This document shows positions 33,303 through 42,674 of a DNA stretch of 64,000 nucleotides, piece after piece (positions within the stretch are counted from its first letter, which is position 1; every line of letters begins with the position of its first letter). Below the pieces are notes generated by a model. It worked only from the letters and a program-made list of their open reading frames with translations, had not been told where the DNA came from and made no database searches. The DNA comes from Faecalicatena faecalis (lineage in GTDB: Bacteria > Bacillota > Clostridia > Lachnospirales > Lachnospiraceae). The position numbers were made by a program, and so were the translations under genes. The stretch lies in assembly GCF_012524165.2 (NCBI RefSeq), contig NZ_JABACJ020000002.1:62001-126000 (forward strand). Direction: 5' to 3'.

Positions 33303-33884
33303 TTAGTGTCTGGCAAGTATTTCATCAATTAATCCATATTCCTTAGCTTCCTGGGCTGACATAAAGTTATCACGCTCTGTATCTGCCTGGATCACTTCCA
33401 GCGGCTGTCCAGTATTGGCTGCCAGGATCTCGTTCAACTTCTGGCGTGTCTTTAAGATGTGTTCTGCCACGATCTTAATTTCTGTCGCCTGACCCTGTGC
33501 ACCGCCTGACGGCTGGTGAATCATGATTTCTGCATTCGGAAGTGCAAAACGCTTGCCCTTTGCTCCGCCTGAAAGAAGGAATGCGCCCATGCTTGCAGCC
33601 ATACCGACACATACGGTAGACACGTCACATTTGATATACTGCATGGTATCATAGATTCCCATCCCTGCAGTTACGGAACCGCCCGGGCTGTTGATATATA
33701 ACTGAATGTCCTTATCAGGATCATCCGCTTCCAGGAAAAGAAGCTGTGCGATGATCACGCTTGCTGATACATCATTCACTTCTTCTCCCAGGAAAATAAT
33801 TCTTTCTTTTAATAATCTTGAATAAATGTCGTAGGAGCGTTCTCCACGGCTCGTCTGTTCAATGACGTAAGGTACTAAACTCAT
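33303..33884 (-). CDS. clpP: ClpP protease subunit
   Basis: A 193-residue serine peptidase. Catalytic Ser98 in GMAASMGAF, His123 in [13 protein letters not shown] and the Asp near residue 172. N-terminal [24 protein letters not shown] is standard. Lies 24 bases upstream of clpX and 148 after tig. The spacer upstream has a small hairpin CTGTCAT-ACAAA-ATGACAG at 33950-33968 without a T run. Confidence 0.97.
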   Translation of the reverse strand: MSLVPYVIEQTSRGERSYDIYSRLLKERIIFLGEEVNDVSASVIIAQLLFLEADDPDKDIQLYINSPGGSVTAGMGIYDTMQYIKCDVSTVCVGMAASMGAFLLSGGAKGKRFALPNAEIMIHQPSGGAQGQATEIKIVAEHILKTRQKLNEILAANTGQPLEVIQADTERDNFMSAQEAKEYGLIDEILARH

Positions 33885-34032
33885 CGATGTCCCTCCTGAT
33901 TATGTTATTTCAATTCACACTCGGTAATTTTGACTTTGTTGAATCCAGCCTGTCATACAAAATGACAGTCTCACCGGGCAGCCTCCCTCAATTCACTTCC
34001 TGCAAAACCCTCATCTAAAGCAATAGTTGATC

Positions 34033-35319
34033 TTATTCCTCTACTGCTGCATCAGCGATCAGAGTAACTGCTTCCTGAACTGCGATGTCTTCCTTCATCT
34101 GCTTCTTCTCATTCTCGCCCATGAATTCTTTCAGTTTATCTACTTCCATCTGGTAAGCTTCTGCCATCTTCTGCAGCTCTTCATCCAGACGCTCATCTGA
34201 TACTTCAATATTCTCAGCCTTTACAACTGCTTCCAGTACCAGTCTTGTCTTGATGCGCTTCTCAGCCTGTGGCTTTAATTCTTCCATCATCTTCTCTTCT
34301 GTCATTCCTGTGAACTGGAAATACTGCTCTACAGAAAGTCCCTGCTGCTGGATACGGCGTGCAAAATCATCTGCCATCTGTCTTACCTGCATATCGATCA
34401 TTGCTTCTGGGATATCCATTGTGGAATTCTCGATTGCTTTATCTACAGCCTGGTTCTCTTTCTTTTCTTTTCCTTCACGCTCTTTGCGCTCTTTGATGTT
34501 CTTCTTCACTTCTGCTTTGTAGTCATCCAGTGTCTCACACTCAGATACTTCAGAAGCAAATTCATCATCTAATTCAGGCAGCTCTTTTGCCTTGATAGAA
34601 TGTACTGTGCATTTGAAAACTGCCTCTTTTCCAGCCAGTTCTTTTGCCTGATATTCCTCTGGGAATGTCACCTTTACTTCTAATTCCTTGTCGATCTCAG
34701 CTCCGATCAACTGCTCCTCGAATCCCGGGATGAATGCTCCTGAACCGATGGTCAGCGGATAGTCTTCTCCTTTTCCGCCTTCGAATGCTTCTCCGTCTAC
34801 GAATCCTTCAAAGTCCAGTGTTACCTGATCCTTATCCTGAACTGCACGGTCTGTCACATCAACTGTTCTTGCATTGCGCTCGCGCTCTTTCTCGATCTCT
34901 TCATCCACTTCTTTTGCTGTCACTCTTGTAGAAACCTTATCTACAGACAGTCCTTTATATTCGCCAAGAGTCACTTCCGGTTTCACTGCTACTTCTGCTG
35001 TGAAAATGAAAGATTTGTCCTTCTCTAACTGAACGACATCAATCTGCGGCTGGGAAACCAGTTCCAGCTCACACTCATCATATGCCTTTGAGTAAGCTTC
35101 CGGAATCATCTTGTTGGCTGCTTCATCATAGAACACTTCAGGTCCGTACATTTTTTCAATCATCTGTCTCGGAACTTTTCCTTTACGGAAACCAGGCATG
35201 TTAATCTGCTTGCGCTGTTTTAAGTATGCTGCCTGGAGTGCTTTCTCCACATCTTCTGCCGGAACTTCAATTGTAAGTTTGGCCATGTTATGTTCTAATT
35301 TTTCTACCTGTAAACTCAT
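34033..35319 (-). CDS. tig: Trigger factor
   Basis: A 428-residue ribosome-bound chaperone and prolyl isomerase. Ribosome-binding signature GFRKGKVPRQMIEK near residue 45, FKBP-type domain at about 160-245 (DQVTLDFEGFVDG), and a long acidic helical C-terminal domain. AAGGAGG precedes the ATG at 35319. A frame extending 35 residues further upstream runs into the promoter, so is not used. Confidence 0.96.
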   Translation of the reverse strand: MSLQVEKLEHNMAKLTIEVPAEDVEKALQAAYLKQRKQINMPGFRKGKVPRQMIEKMYGPEVFYDEAANKMIPEAYSKAYDECELELVSQPQIDVVQLEKDKSFIFTAEVAVKPEVTLGEYKGLSVDKVSTRVTAKEVDEEIEKERERNARTVDVTDRAVQDKDQVTLDFEGFVDGEAFEGGKGEDYPLTIGSGAFIPGFEEQLIGAEIDKELEVKVTFPEEYQAKELAGKEAVFKCTVHSIKAKELPELDDEFASEVSECETLDDYKAEVKKNIKERKEREGKEKKENQAVDKAIENSTMDIPEAMIDMQVRQMADDFARRIQQQGLSVEQYFQFTGMTEEKMMEELKPQAEKRIKTRLVLEAVVKAENIEVSDERLDEELQKMAEAYQMEVDKLKEFMGENEKKQMKEDIAVQEAVTLIADAAVEE

Positions 35320-35412
35320 TTTTATTTTCCTCCTTGATTCGTACCATTCAAACGCTGATCTGTATCTTCCAGAAATCACTTCCTGAAAATATACCTTCGC
35401 AGTCATTGAAAT

Positions 35413-35421
35413 AGTATAGCA
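35413..35421 (-). promoter_or_regulatory. Extended -10 promoter of tig
   Basis: On the minus strand TGC TATACT (TATACT at 35413-35418), about 95 bases before the tig start. No strong -35 is seen, as expected for extended -10 promoters. Confidence 0.55.
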
Positions 35422-35556
35422 CATAGGTTTGCAAATTTCCAGTACTTTTTCCCGGTTCTTAGGCTTTTTCAGGGCTATTTTTCATTTTTTATGCCGTTTT
35501 CATCTCATTTACATCGTTTTTTATCTATGAAACTGATTTTTTCGCCGTTTTCACTT

Positions 35557-35603
35557 AAAAAACGGTGCAGACTACTATGTCATCATAGTTTTCGTCTGCA
35601 CCG
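35557..35603 (-). terminator. Terminator after the DJ-1 gene
   Basis: CGGTGCAGAC...GTCTGCACCG hairpin with an inner CATAGT/ACTATG stem, followed on the minus strand by TTTTTTAAG. Confidence 0.85.
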
Positions 35604-35701
35604 CTGTATTTCGAACCTGCCTTTGATTTTGGTCCGTTTCATACACATCTTTTCCGTCTAAACTCTTATTTCCTCATATACGCAGCCTTTCTTTCCCTGC
35701 T

Positions 35702-36253
35702 CTAGCCTTGATATACGATTGCGTTCTTTACATCCTCTGCTGTCTTATCATCGATCAGTAAAGAAATCAGCTTCAGCCCTAATGGGATGGCTGCCCCTAA
35801 TCCACGTCCTGTAATGATGTGCCCGTCCATCACGACCGGCTCCTTCACGACCTCTGCCCCAGTCAGTGCATCCTCTCTGCACGGGTGGGAACAAGCCCTG
35901 CGCCCTTCCAGAAAACCAAATTTGCCGAAGACACTTGGGGCCGCACAGATTGCTGCAAGATATCTGCCCTGTGCATAGAATTCCCTAAGGAGTTTCTCCA
36001 ATCCCTGGTGTGCCATCAGATTATCCGTTCCCGGCAGTCCTCCCGGAAGCATGAGCAGATCAATATCAGCATAATCCATCTCCTCAAACAGACAGTCCGC
36101 ATCCACCGCGATCTTATGGCTTCCCACCACTTTTCTGTCTCCACTCACAGATACCATATATGTCTCTACGCCTGCCCGTCTCAGCAGGTCGACGATCATC
36201 AGACCTTCCACCTCTTCAAATCCCGCTGCTAAAAAAACACATGCTTTTTTCAT
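35702..36253 (-). CDS. DJ-1/PfpI-family protein (YajL-like)
   Basis: A 183-residue cytosolic protein. Nucleophile-elbow Cys in AAICAAPSVFG (about 100), the conserved Glu in GFEEVEGLM near residue 14, and MLPGGLPGTDNL. Closest to the ThiJ/YajL branch, linked to stress, glyoxal or protein repair; the exact activity is unsettled in the family. Stands alone with its own terminator. Confidence 0.9.
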   Translation of the reverse strand: MKKACVFLAAGFEEVEGLMIVDLLRRAGVETYMVSVSGDRKVVGSHKIAVDADCLFEEMDYADIDLLMLPGGLPGTDNLMAHQGLEKLLREFYAQGRYLAAICAAPSVFGKFGFLEGRRACSHPCREDALTGAEVVKEPVVMDGHIITGRGLGAAIPLGLKLISLLIDDKTAEDVKNAIVYQG

Positions 36254-36410
36254 GATTCAATTCCTCCTTCTTTCCATCAAAAAAACGACACGGCTTTATC
36301 TGTTCACAGTGTAACAAATCTAATGCTAAAAATCAATGGCGCCGAGAAATTCGTGGGAGTAGGCCGTCCGTTTTTACCCGTTTACTTTTCGTTTAGGGAG
36401 GAGTATGATA

Positions 36411-36449
36411 ATGATGAAACAAGGATTCTTTGACAGTTTTAAGACTTGA
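36411..36449 (+). CDS. Possible small ORF MMKQGFFDSFKT
   Basis: Twelve codons from ATG at 36411 to TGA at 36447-36449, with a strong AGGGAGGAG site (GGAGG 9 bases before the ATG). It ends 27 bases before the CYTH gene. Could be a leader peptide or a signalling microprotein, or chance. The rest of the 36254-36476 spacer shows no gene. Confidence 0.35.
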   Translation: MMKQGFFDSFKT

Positions 36450-36476
36450 AATTATGGATTCAGGAAAGGATTTTTT

Positions 36477-36926
36477 ATGGAAATCGAACGTAAATATCTT
36501 ATAGACAAACAAAATCTACCTAAAGATCTGGACAGGTATCCCTGCCGTCATATTGAGCAGGGCTATCTTTGTACGGAACCTGTAGTTCGAATACGCCGAG
36601 ATAACGATGACTATTTTCTGACTTATAAATCAAAGGGGCACATGGTCCGTGAGGAGTATAATCTTCCACTTACTAAAGAAGCTTACGAACATTTGAAGGC
36701 TAAGACGGATGGGCGGCTGATTGTGAAGGATAGGTATATGATTCCCCTCCAGGACGGACTCACCATTGAACTGGATATCTTTGGTGGCGATTTGGCACCT
36801 CTGCTTCTGGCGGAAGTTGAATTTCCAGATGAAGCGGCTGCAAATGCTTTCGAACCTCCGGCCTGGTTCAAAGAGGATGTCACCTTTTCCAGCCAATACC
36901 ATAACAGTACTTTAAGTAAAAAGTAG
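36477..36926 (+). CDS. CYTH-domain protein (triphosphate tunnel enzyme)
   Basis: A 149-residue protein starting MEIERKYLI, the EXEXK signature of CYTH proteins, with the barrel strands VVRIRRDNDDYFLTYKSKG, IVKDRYMI, IELDIFGG and AEVEFPDE supplying Arg/Lys and acidic residues to the tunnel. Bacterial members are usually inorganic triphosphatases or thiamine-triphosphatase-like. GGAAAGG precedes the ATG. Plus-strand gene among minus-strand neighbours. Confidence 0.88.
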   Translation: MEIERKYLIDKQNLPKDLDRYPCRHIEQGYLCTEPVVRIRRDNDDYFLTYKSKGHMVREEYNLPLTKEAYEHLKAKTDGRLIVKDRYMIPLQDGLTIELDIFGGDLAPLLLAEVEFPDEAAANAFEPPAWFKEDVTFSSQYHNSTLSKK

Positions 36927-37085
36927 ACATTCGATGTGGTCACTCCAATAGTCGACTTTCACTTTTGCTTCATTTCGTGTCATTATTTATATATTCTTCG
37001 TTGTGAGGCATAGAATATCCATTTACCGGGAAACGTTATATAATCTACACACGGTTTTTAATTTCCCTGTAATGGAGGTATGACT

Positions 37086-37469
37086 TTGGCGAATATACAG
37101 CTTATCAAGAATATGAAGACAATCAGAAACAAGTTTGGCTATACACAAGAAGTCCTTGCCAAAAAGCTGAATATTTCCAGACAGGCATATTCCAATTATG
37201 AGAACTATAAACGCGAACCTGATTTGAACTTCATTATCCAGTTTGCACAGAAGTTCGATCTCACATTAGATCAACTGGTTCTCCAGAATATATCTCCATA
37301 TGAGGATGTCATCAGAGAACAGAGTGGACCTTATATCGCTGCGATCCAGGACGATTCTTCAAAGACGCTTCATCTGTCAGAATCAGAGATTGAAATGATT
37401 CTCAAGTATCGTTCACTGCCGGATGATGACAGGCGCCTTGTAGATAAGGTTCTGAACTCGGTCCAATAA
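37086..37469 (+). CDS. XRE-family helix-turn-helix regulator
   Basis: A 127-residue regulator. Residues about 8-62 form a Cro/C1-type HTH (MKTIRNKFGYTQEVLAKKLNI, SRQAYSNYENYKREPDLN). The tail (SESEIEMILKYRSLPDDDRRLVDKVL) is typical of Firmicutes XRE proteins. GGAGG is only 1 base from the ATG at 37080 but 7 from the TTG at 37086, so TTG is the more likely start. Target unknown. Confidence 0.85.
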   Translation: MANIQLIKNMKTIRNKFGYTQEVLAKKLNISRQAYSNYENYKREPDLNFIIQFAQKFDLTLDQLVLQNISPYEDVIREQSGPYIAAIQDDSSKTLHLSESEIEMILKYRSLPDDDRRLVDKVLNSVQ

Positions 37470-37501
37470 TAAAGATTCCGGTTTTTCTATCTCATAAAAA
37501 G

Positions 37502-37551
37502 CAAAAGGTTACTGAAAAGTAGTTTAGAATCTATTTTCAGCAACCTTTTTT
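37502..37551. terminator. Terminator between the XRE gene and lysC
   Basis: AAAGGTT-a-CTGAAAA ... TTTTCAG-c-AACCTTTTTT hairpin; T run on the plus strand, and AAAA upstream giving a T run on the minus strand, so it can serve both convergent transcripts. Confidence 0.8.
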
Positions 37552-37639
37552 ATATTATTAAAAAGACTTTCAGTATCAATTCTATGTCTTGATTCAGAAC
37601 GGATATTCTAAATCTGTTCTGCTGTTTCCCTGCTTGAGG

Positions 37640-38848
37640 CTAATCTGCCAGCCCAAACCCATCATGTACCGCGATCATCGCTCTCTCCACATCCTTCTCA
37701 TCGATCAGCACAGTGATACGAACCTCTGATGTTGCGATCATATTGATGTTCACGCCTGCATTGAACAATGCCTCGAACATCTTAGCAGCGACACCTGGAT
37801 TGCTCATCATTCCTGCTCCTACGATAGAAATCTTAGCTACCGTATCTTTATGATTGATTTCCTTGATCGTCAGTGCCTCTTTATTCTCTTCCAGAACTTC
37901 CAAAGTATACTTTAAGTCATCCTGTGCAACTGTAAAGGAGATATCCTTTGTTCCTTCACGTCCTACGGACTGAAGAATGATATCCACATTGATTCCTTTC
38001 TTTGCCAATGTATTGAAAATCTTGAACGCTACACCCGGTTTATCATCCACACCGATCACAGAAATACGTGATGTATTTTTATCGGAAGCGACTCCGCTGA
38101 TTAACATTTTTTCCAATTTTACTACCTCCTTGACTACCGTCCCTTCTTCTCGATTCAGACTGGAACGTACCACTAGCTGTACTCCATATTTTTTTGCCAT
38201 CTCTACAGAGCGGTTGTGCAGGACTCTGGCCCCCAGTGATGCCAGCTCCAGCATCTCATCGTAGCTGATCGCATCCAGTTTTCTTGCGTTCGGCACGATT
38301 CTCGGATCTGCGGTATAGACTCCGTCCACATCGGTGTAGATCTCGCAGGCATCTGCATGGAGTGCCGCAGCAATAGCTACTGCTGTGGTATCGGAACCAC
38401 CCCTTCCCAGCGTTGCATAGTCATCATACTTATTGATTCCCTGGAATCCCGTTACGATAACAATCTTCTTATAATCTAATTCATGGCGGATACGTTCAGC
38501 ATCCACTCTCTTGAACCGAGCATTGCCATATGTCGATGTACAATGCATAGCGACTTGAAATGCATTGAGAGATACCGCCGGCACTCCCAGTGAATTGATC
38601 GCCATTGCCATAAGCGCTACAGAGACCTGTTCCCCGGTCGTCAGGAGCATATCCATCTCTCGCTTGGATGGATTGGGCGTGATCGTCTTCGCTTTGTCGA
38701 TCAGTTCATCTGTTGTATCTCCCATTGCAGACAAAACAACAATGACGTCATTTCCTTTTCTATAATCCTCGATGCAGCGCTCTGCCACGCGGAAAATACA
38801 TTCCTTGTCAGCCACAGAGCTGCCTCCAAATTTTTTTACTATCAGCAT
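37640..38848 (-). CDS. lysC: Aspartate kinase
   Basis: A 402-residue enzyme for the first step of the aspartate family of amino acids. Kinase signature KKFGGSSVAD at the start, VTGFQGINKYD, and ACEIYTDVDGVYTADPR near 175. Two ACT domains follow (about 260-400; ISVIGVDDKPGVAFKIF, ISIVGAGMMSNPGVAAKMF), so feedback control is likely. Its start overlaps the stop of the upstream gene by 7 bases. Confidence 0.95.
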   Translation of the reverse strand: MLIVKKFGGSSVADKECIFRVAERCIEDYRKGNDVIVVLSAMGDTTDELIDKAKTITPNPSKREMDMLLTTGEQVSVALMAMAINSLGVPAVSLNAFQVAMHCTSTYGNARFKRVDAERIRHELDYKKIVIVTGFQGINKYDDYATLGRGGSDTTAVAIAAALHADACEIYTDVDGVYTADPRIVPNARKLDAISYDEMLELASLGARVLHNRSVEMAKKYGVQLVVRSSLNREEGTVVKEVVKLEKMLISGVASDKNTSRISVIGVDDKPGVAFKIFNTLAKKGINVDIILQSVGREGTKDISFTVAQDDLKYTLEVLEENKEALTIKEINHKDTVAKISIVGAGMMSNPGVAAKMFEALFNAGVNINMIATSEVRITVLIDEKDVERAMIAVHDGFGLAD

Positions 38849-40059
38849 GTTGTCCTCCTATTCTCAAAGAGATGGTCGATCAAGGTATAGCCCTCTTCCA
38901 CACGGATTCCCGTCTTAGAGGCAGCCTTCTCATCATATGTCTCCATCCCGTTCTCTGCTTTCCTGCTGTCATAAAGCATATAGGGCACCGGTTCCCCGGT
39001 GTGTGTCCGAACGCTGATCGGCGTCGGATGATCCGGCAGTACCAGCATGCGGAAATCCTCTCCCGCATTTTTTAAGGATTCAGCCACAGGCCCTATAATA
39101 TAGGAATCAATATTTTCGATTGATTTGATTTTATTCTGAACATTTCCCTGATGCCCCATCTCATCTGGAGCTTCTATATGTATATACGCAAAATCGCATC
39201 CGTCTTTTGTGAGTGCATCCACAGCGGCCTGTGCTTTTCCTGCATAATTCGTATGAAGACCGCCATTGGCCCCCTCCACATATATATTCTGCATTCCGGC
39301 ACCGACTGCAATTCCTTTTAACAAATCCACCGCAGAGATCATCGCACCCTTCTTTTTGTTTTTCTCTTCAAAAGAAGCCAGCATCGGTCTTGTTCCTGCT
39401 CCCCAGAACCATGCAGAATTCGCAGGATTGAGTCCCTTCTTTTTCCGCTCCAGATTCAATGGATGATTCGAGAGAATCTGATAGCTCTTCTCCATCATCT
39501 CACGGAGAACATTATCCTTCGGCAGATACTCCCCGATCCTCCTTGTCAGAATATCATGGGGCGGCGTCAGTTCAAGTATCTCGCCATTCTTCCAGATCAG
39601 CAGATGCCGGTAACTTGTTCCCACATAGAACTCATACCCGTCTTTTTTCAGTCCATCCTTCAAAGCCTCAACAAGAACAGCCGCATCCTCTGTACTGATC
39701 TCATCGGAGCTATGGTCGATAATGACCCGGTCCTCATAAGCCTGCTCATCCTCTGTCAAAGTCACGATATTACATCGAAATGAAACATCTGTCGGCTCCA
39801 TATCCACTCCAATGCTCAAAGCCTCCAGCGGAGATCTTCCCGTATAATACTTCTGTGGATCATATCCGATCACAGACAGGTTTGCTGTATCGCTCCCCGG
39901 AGCCATCCCTTCCGGCACAGTCCTCACCATACCGATTTCAGAATCCTGTGCGAAACGATCCATATTCGGTGTTGCCGCAGCCTCAAGCGGAGTCCTTCCG
40001 CCTAATTCCTGGATTGGTTCATCTGCCATCCCATCACATAATACAATTACATATTTCAT
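38842..40059 (-). CDS. ApgM-like protein, predicted homoserine kinase
   Basis: A 405-residue member of the alkaline-phosphatase superfamily, archaeal cofactor-independent phosphoglycerate mutase branch: VIVLCDGMADEP with the metal-binding Asp, EGMAPGSDTANLSVIGYDP with the phosphorylated Ser/Thr, and VLPDHPTPISVRTHTGEPVP with metal ligands. The branch found between hom and lysC is annotated as a proposed homoserine kinase, and the gene stands exactly there. No classical thrB is seen nearby. Glycolytic mutase activity remains the alternative. Confidence 0.85.
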   Translation of the reverse strand: MKYVIVLCDGMADEPIQELGGRTPLEAAATPNMDRFAQDSEIGMVRTVPEGMAPGSDTANLSVIGYDPQKYYTGRSPLEALSIGVDMEPTDVSFRCNIVTLTEDEQAYEDRVIIDHSSDEISTEDAAVLVEALKDGLKKDGYEFYVGTSYRHLLIWKNGEILELTPPHDILTRRIGEYLPKDNVLREMMEKSYQILSNHPLNLERKKKGLNPANSAWFWGAGTRPMLASFEEKNKKKGAMISAVDLLKGIAVGAGMQNIYVEGANGGLHTNYAGKAQAAVDALTKDGCDFAYIHIEAPDEMGHQGNVQNKIKSIENIDSYIIGPVAESLKNAGEDFRMLVLPDHPTPISVRTHTGEPVPYMLYDSRKAENGMETYDEKAASKTGIRVEEGYTLIDHLFENRRTTC

Positions 40060-40162
40060 ATTGTCTTTTTTACCCTCTTTTTTGCCTCGCAGTGCAGTCT
40101 ATCACGTATACTCTCATCCGCTCTGTCATGGGCGGATCTTCTGCTCCATTTTATATCTTTCC

Positions 40163-41380
40163 TTATCCCTCAACACGAATCATATGCAGGATACTTGGGA
40201 ACTCTTTCGCATTCTTCTCGTAAGTCCCCTCGGTCATCGCTTCTGTGACGAATCCAAATTCATCTTCCAGCCCTCCCGCCTTCACGATCATGACTGGGCC
40301 GAATTTGCTTTCCAAATGTGCTTTCATGGCATCCGCGTCACCCTGAATTCTGACAAAATACCGCTTACTTGTATCTGCGATCGGCTGCAGCTCCAGTTTG
40401 TCGCTCTTCCACATAGTCATAATATTCCGGTTCAGATGCTTTGCCTCATCTACGACATCTGCAACAACTGCACTGGCAGTTGGCAGCTTTCCTGCACCGC
40501 TTCCGTAGAACATCGCATCCCCCAGAACATTACCATGAACAAAAATAGCATTGAAAACATCGTTGACATTATAAAGAGGATGATCCTTGTTCAGCATATA
40601 CGGTGCCACGATCGCATGAAGATGATCTCCGTCACGTTTACTGGAGGCCAGTAGCTTAATTGTCATGCCAAGTTCTTTTGCATACATCATATCCTGCTTT
40701 GTGATTTTTGTGATACCCTCTGTATATATATCTTCAAAATCCACCTGCTGTCCGGAAATCAGGGAAGACAGAATCGCGATCTTACGGCAGGCATCATACC
40801 CTTCCACATCAGCCTCTGGATTACGCTCAGCATACCCTTTTGCCTGCGCCTCTTTCAGGACCTCATCATAATCCGCTCCCTCATAGAACATTTTACTCAG
40901 CATATAGTTTGTAGTACCGTTTAAGATACCTGTGATTTCCTCGATTTCATCAGCCGTCATAGAAGAATTCAACGGACGGATGATCGGAATGCCTCCGCCT
41001 ACACTTGCCTCGAACAGAAAATTGATATTATTCTCTCTTGCAATTGACAGAAGTTCAGCCCCATGCTTAGCCACGAGTGCTTTGTTGGATGTGGCTACGC
41101 TTTTTCCTGCCTGGAGACAACGCTTCACAAATGTATATGCCGGCTCAATTCCTCCCATGACTTCTACTACGATCTTGACCTCCGGGTCATTCACGATCGT
41201 ATCAAAATCATGTACCAGCTTTTCCTGGATGGGGTCTCCCGGGAACTCTCTCAAATCCAATACATATTTGATATTCAGCTCATCCCCGATTCTCTGGTTG
41301 ATTCTGGCACCGTTCGTATTAATGACCTCTACGACCCCTGAACCAACTGTACCGTATCCCATTACTGCTATATTAACCAT
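40163..41380 (-). CDS. hom: Homoserine dehydrogenase
   Basis: A 405-residue NAD(P)H enzyme making homoserine from aspartate semialdehyde. Rossmann motif VMGYGTVGSGVVEV, EASVGGGIPIIRPL, GILNGTTNYMLSKM and a C-terminal ACT domain (about 335-400; YFVRIQGDADAMK). The ATG at 41380 has GGAGG 6-7 bases upstream. With the predicted homoserine kinase and lysC it forms a threonine-branch operon. Confidence 0.95.
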   Translation of the reverse strand: MVNIAVMGYGTVGSGVVEVINTNGARINQRIGDELNIKYVLDLREFPGDPIQEKLVHDFDTIVNDPEVKIVVEVMGGIEPAYTFVKRCLQAGKSVATSNKALVAKHGAELLSIARENNINFLFEASVGGGIPIIRPLNSSMTADEIEEITGILNGTTNYMLSKMFYEGADYDEVLKEAQAKGYAERNPEADVEGYDACRKIAILSSLISGQQVDFEDIYTEGITKITKQDMMYAKELGMTIKLLASSKRDGDHLHAIVAPYMLNKDHPLYNVNDVFNAIFVHGNVLGDAMFYGSGAGKLPTASAVVADVVDEAKHLNRNIMTMWKSDKLELQPIADTSKRYFVRIQGDADAMKAHLESKFGPVMIVKAGGLEDEFGFVTEAMTEGTYEKNAKEFPSILHMIRVEG

Positions 41381-41439
41381 GTTTTCCTCCTTCTCCCTTT
41401 CCTTCTTTATCATCTTTTTCAAATCTTTATCCGCACTTT

Positions 41440-42541
41440 TTACCGCTTCGCACTGAGGTATGCATTGATAAATGGGTCAATATTTCCATCCATCACCGCA
41501 TTCACATTGCTGATTTCTGTATTCGTACGGTGGTCTTTCACCAATGTATACGGCTGCATGACATAAGAGCGAATCTGACTTCCAAAGCCAATTTCTTTCA
41601 TCTCTCCGCGGATGTCAGACACCTTCTCGGCCTGCTCCTGCTCTTTCAAAAGATACAGCTTTGCCTTTAACATCTGCATCGCCTTGTCCTTGTTCATATG
41701 CTGGGACCGCTCATTCTGACACTGCACCACGATTCCAGTCGGCAGATGCGTGATTCTGACCGCAGAAGAAGTCTTATTGACATGCTGACCGCCCGCACCG
41801 CCTGAACGGTAAGTATCGATCCTGAGATCTTCTTCATTGATCTCGATATCAATCTCATCTTCAATGTCTGGAATCACATCGCAGGATGCAAATGAGGTCT
41901 GTCGTTTTCCTGCGGCATTGAATGGAGAAATACGTACCAGTCGGTGCACACCCTTTTCAGAGCGGAGATACCCGTAGGCATTCTCCCCCTCCACCTCAAA
42001 GGTCACACCCTTGATTCCTGCCACGTCTCCATCCAGATAGTCCAGGACCTCCAGCGAAAATCCTTTCTTCTCGGCCCATCTGCTGTACATCCGGTACAGC
42101 ATACCTGCCCAGTCACAGGACTCGGTTCCGCCGGCTCCGGCATGAAGGGTCACGATTGCATTACTGCTGTCATATTCTCCGGTCAGAAGGGTCTGAATAC
42201 GCAGTTCTTCGAATTCCTCTTCAAACTGATTCAGCTCTTCCTCAATTCCCTTGACAGTCTCATTATCTACATCTTCCTCACTCATCTCGATCAGAAGCCC
42301 TAAGTCCTCATAATCTGTATACAGCTTCTCGATCTGCTTGACTGATTCCTGTAACCCCTTTAAATGCTTCATTGTATGGCTGGATTTTTCAGGATTATCC
42401 CAGAATCCCGGCTCTTCGATCTTCCGCTCCAGCTCCTCGATCCGTTCCTTCTTTGACGCTAAGTCAAAGTGAATCCCTCAGATCTTTCAGCGGTTCTTCA
42501 TATGCACTCAGTCTTGTTCTCAGTTCGTCTAACAAAACCAC
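41440..42541 (-). CDS. prfB: Peptide chain release factor 2, with programmed +1 frameshift
   Basis: Frame 0 runs from GTG at 42541 (GAGGTG upstream) for 25 codons to an in-frame TGA at 42464-42466; a +1 shift at CTT-TGA-C joins the long frame down to 41440, giving 366 residues. RF2 features: RISPFNAAG with the SPF stop-codon-recognition tripeptide, and SGGAGGQHVNKTSSAVRI with the catalytic GGQ. The frameshift lets RF2 levels control RF2 synthesis. The gene is not broken. Confidence 0.95.
42463..42478 (-). promoter_or_regulatory. prfB programmed frameshift site
   Basis: AGG GAT TCA CTT TGA C (codons 22-26): the CTT-TGA-C slippery stop with an AGG part of an internal Shine-Dalgarno-like stimulator, at codon 26 as in the classic RF2 case. 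Confidence 0.9.
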
Positions 42542-42606
42542 CTTATTCACCTCTTTCTGATAGAAAGCGAATATTTAAAAATCCGCTTCCCTGCTTTCTT
42601 ATATAA

Positions 42607-42634
42607 ATGAGAATCTGTAAATACAGATTCTCAT
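42607..42634. terminator. Terminator-like hairpin after secA
   Basis: Perfect 13-base arms ATGAGAATCTGTA / TACAGATTCTCAT with a 2-base loop, 40 bases after the secA stop. The T run after it is weak (TTTATATAAG on the minus strand). Confidence 0.6.
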
Positions 42635-42674
42635 ATTCAACTTCGTATATAATTTCCTGCTTATCCAGGTATTC

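Noticed and set aside
36585..36600. GTTCGAATAC resembling a tRNA T-arm
   Set aside because: It lies inside the CYTH coding sequence and no cloverleaf surrounds it.
38848..38900. Lysine riboswitch before lysC
   Set aside because: lysC overlaps the upstream gene, so there is no leader, and none was recognised before hom.
42464..42466. prfB as a frameshifted pseudogene
   Set aside because: The in-frame TGA is at the conserved CTT-TGA-C programmed site and the rest of RF2 is intact.
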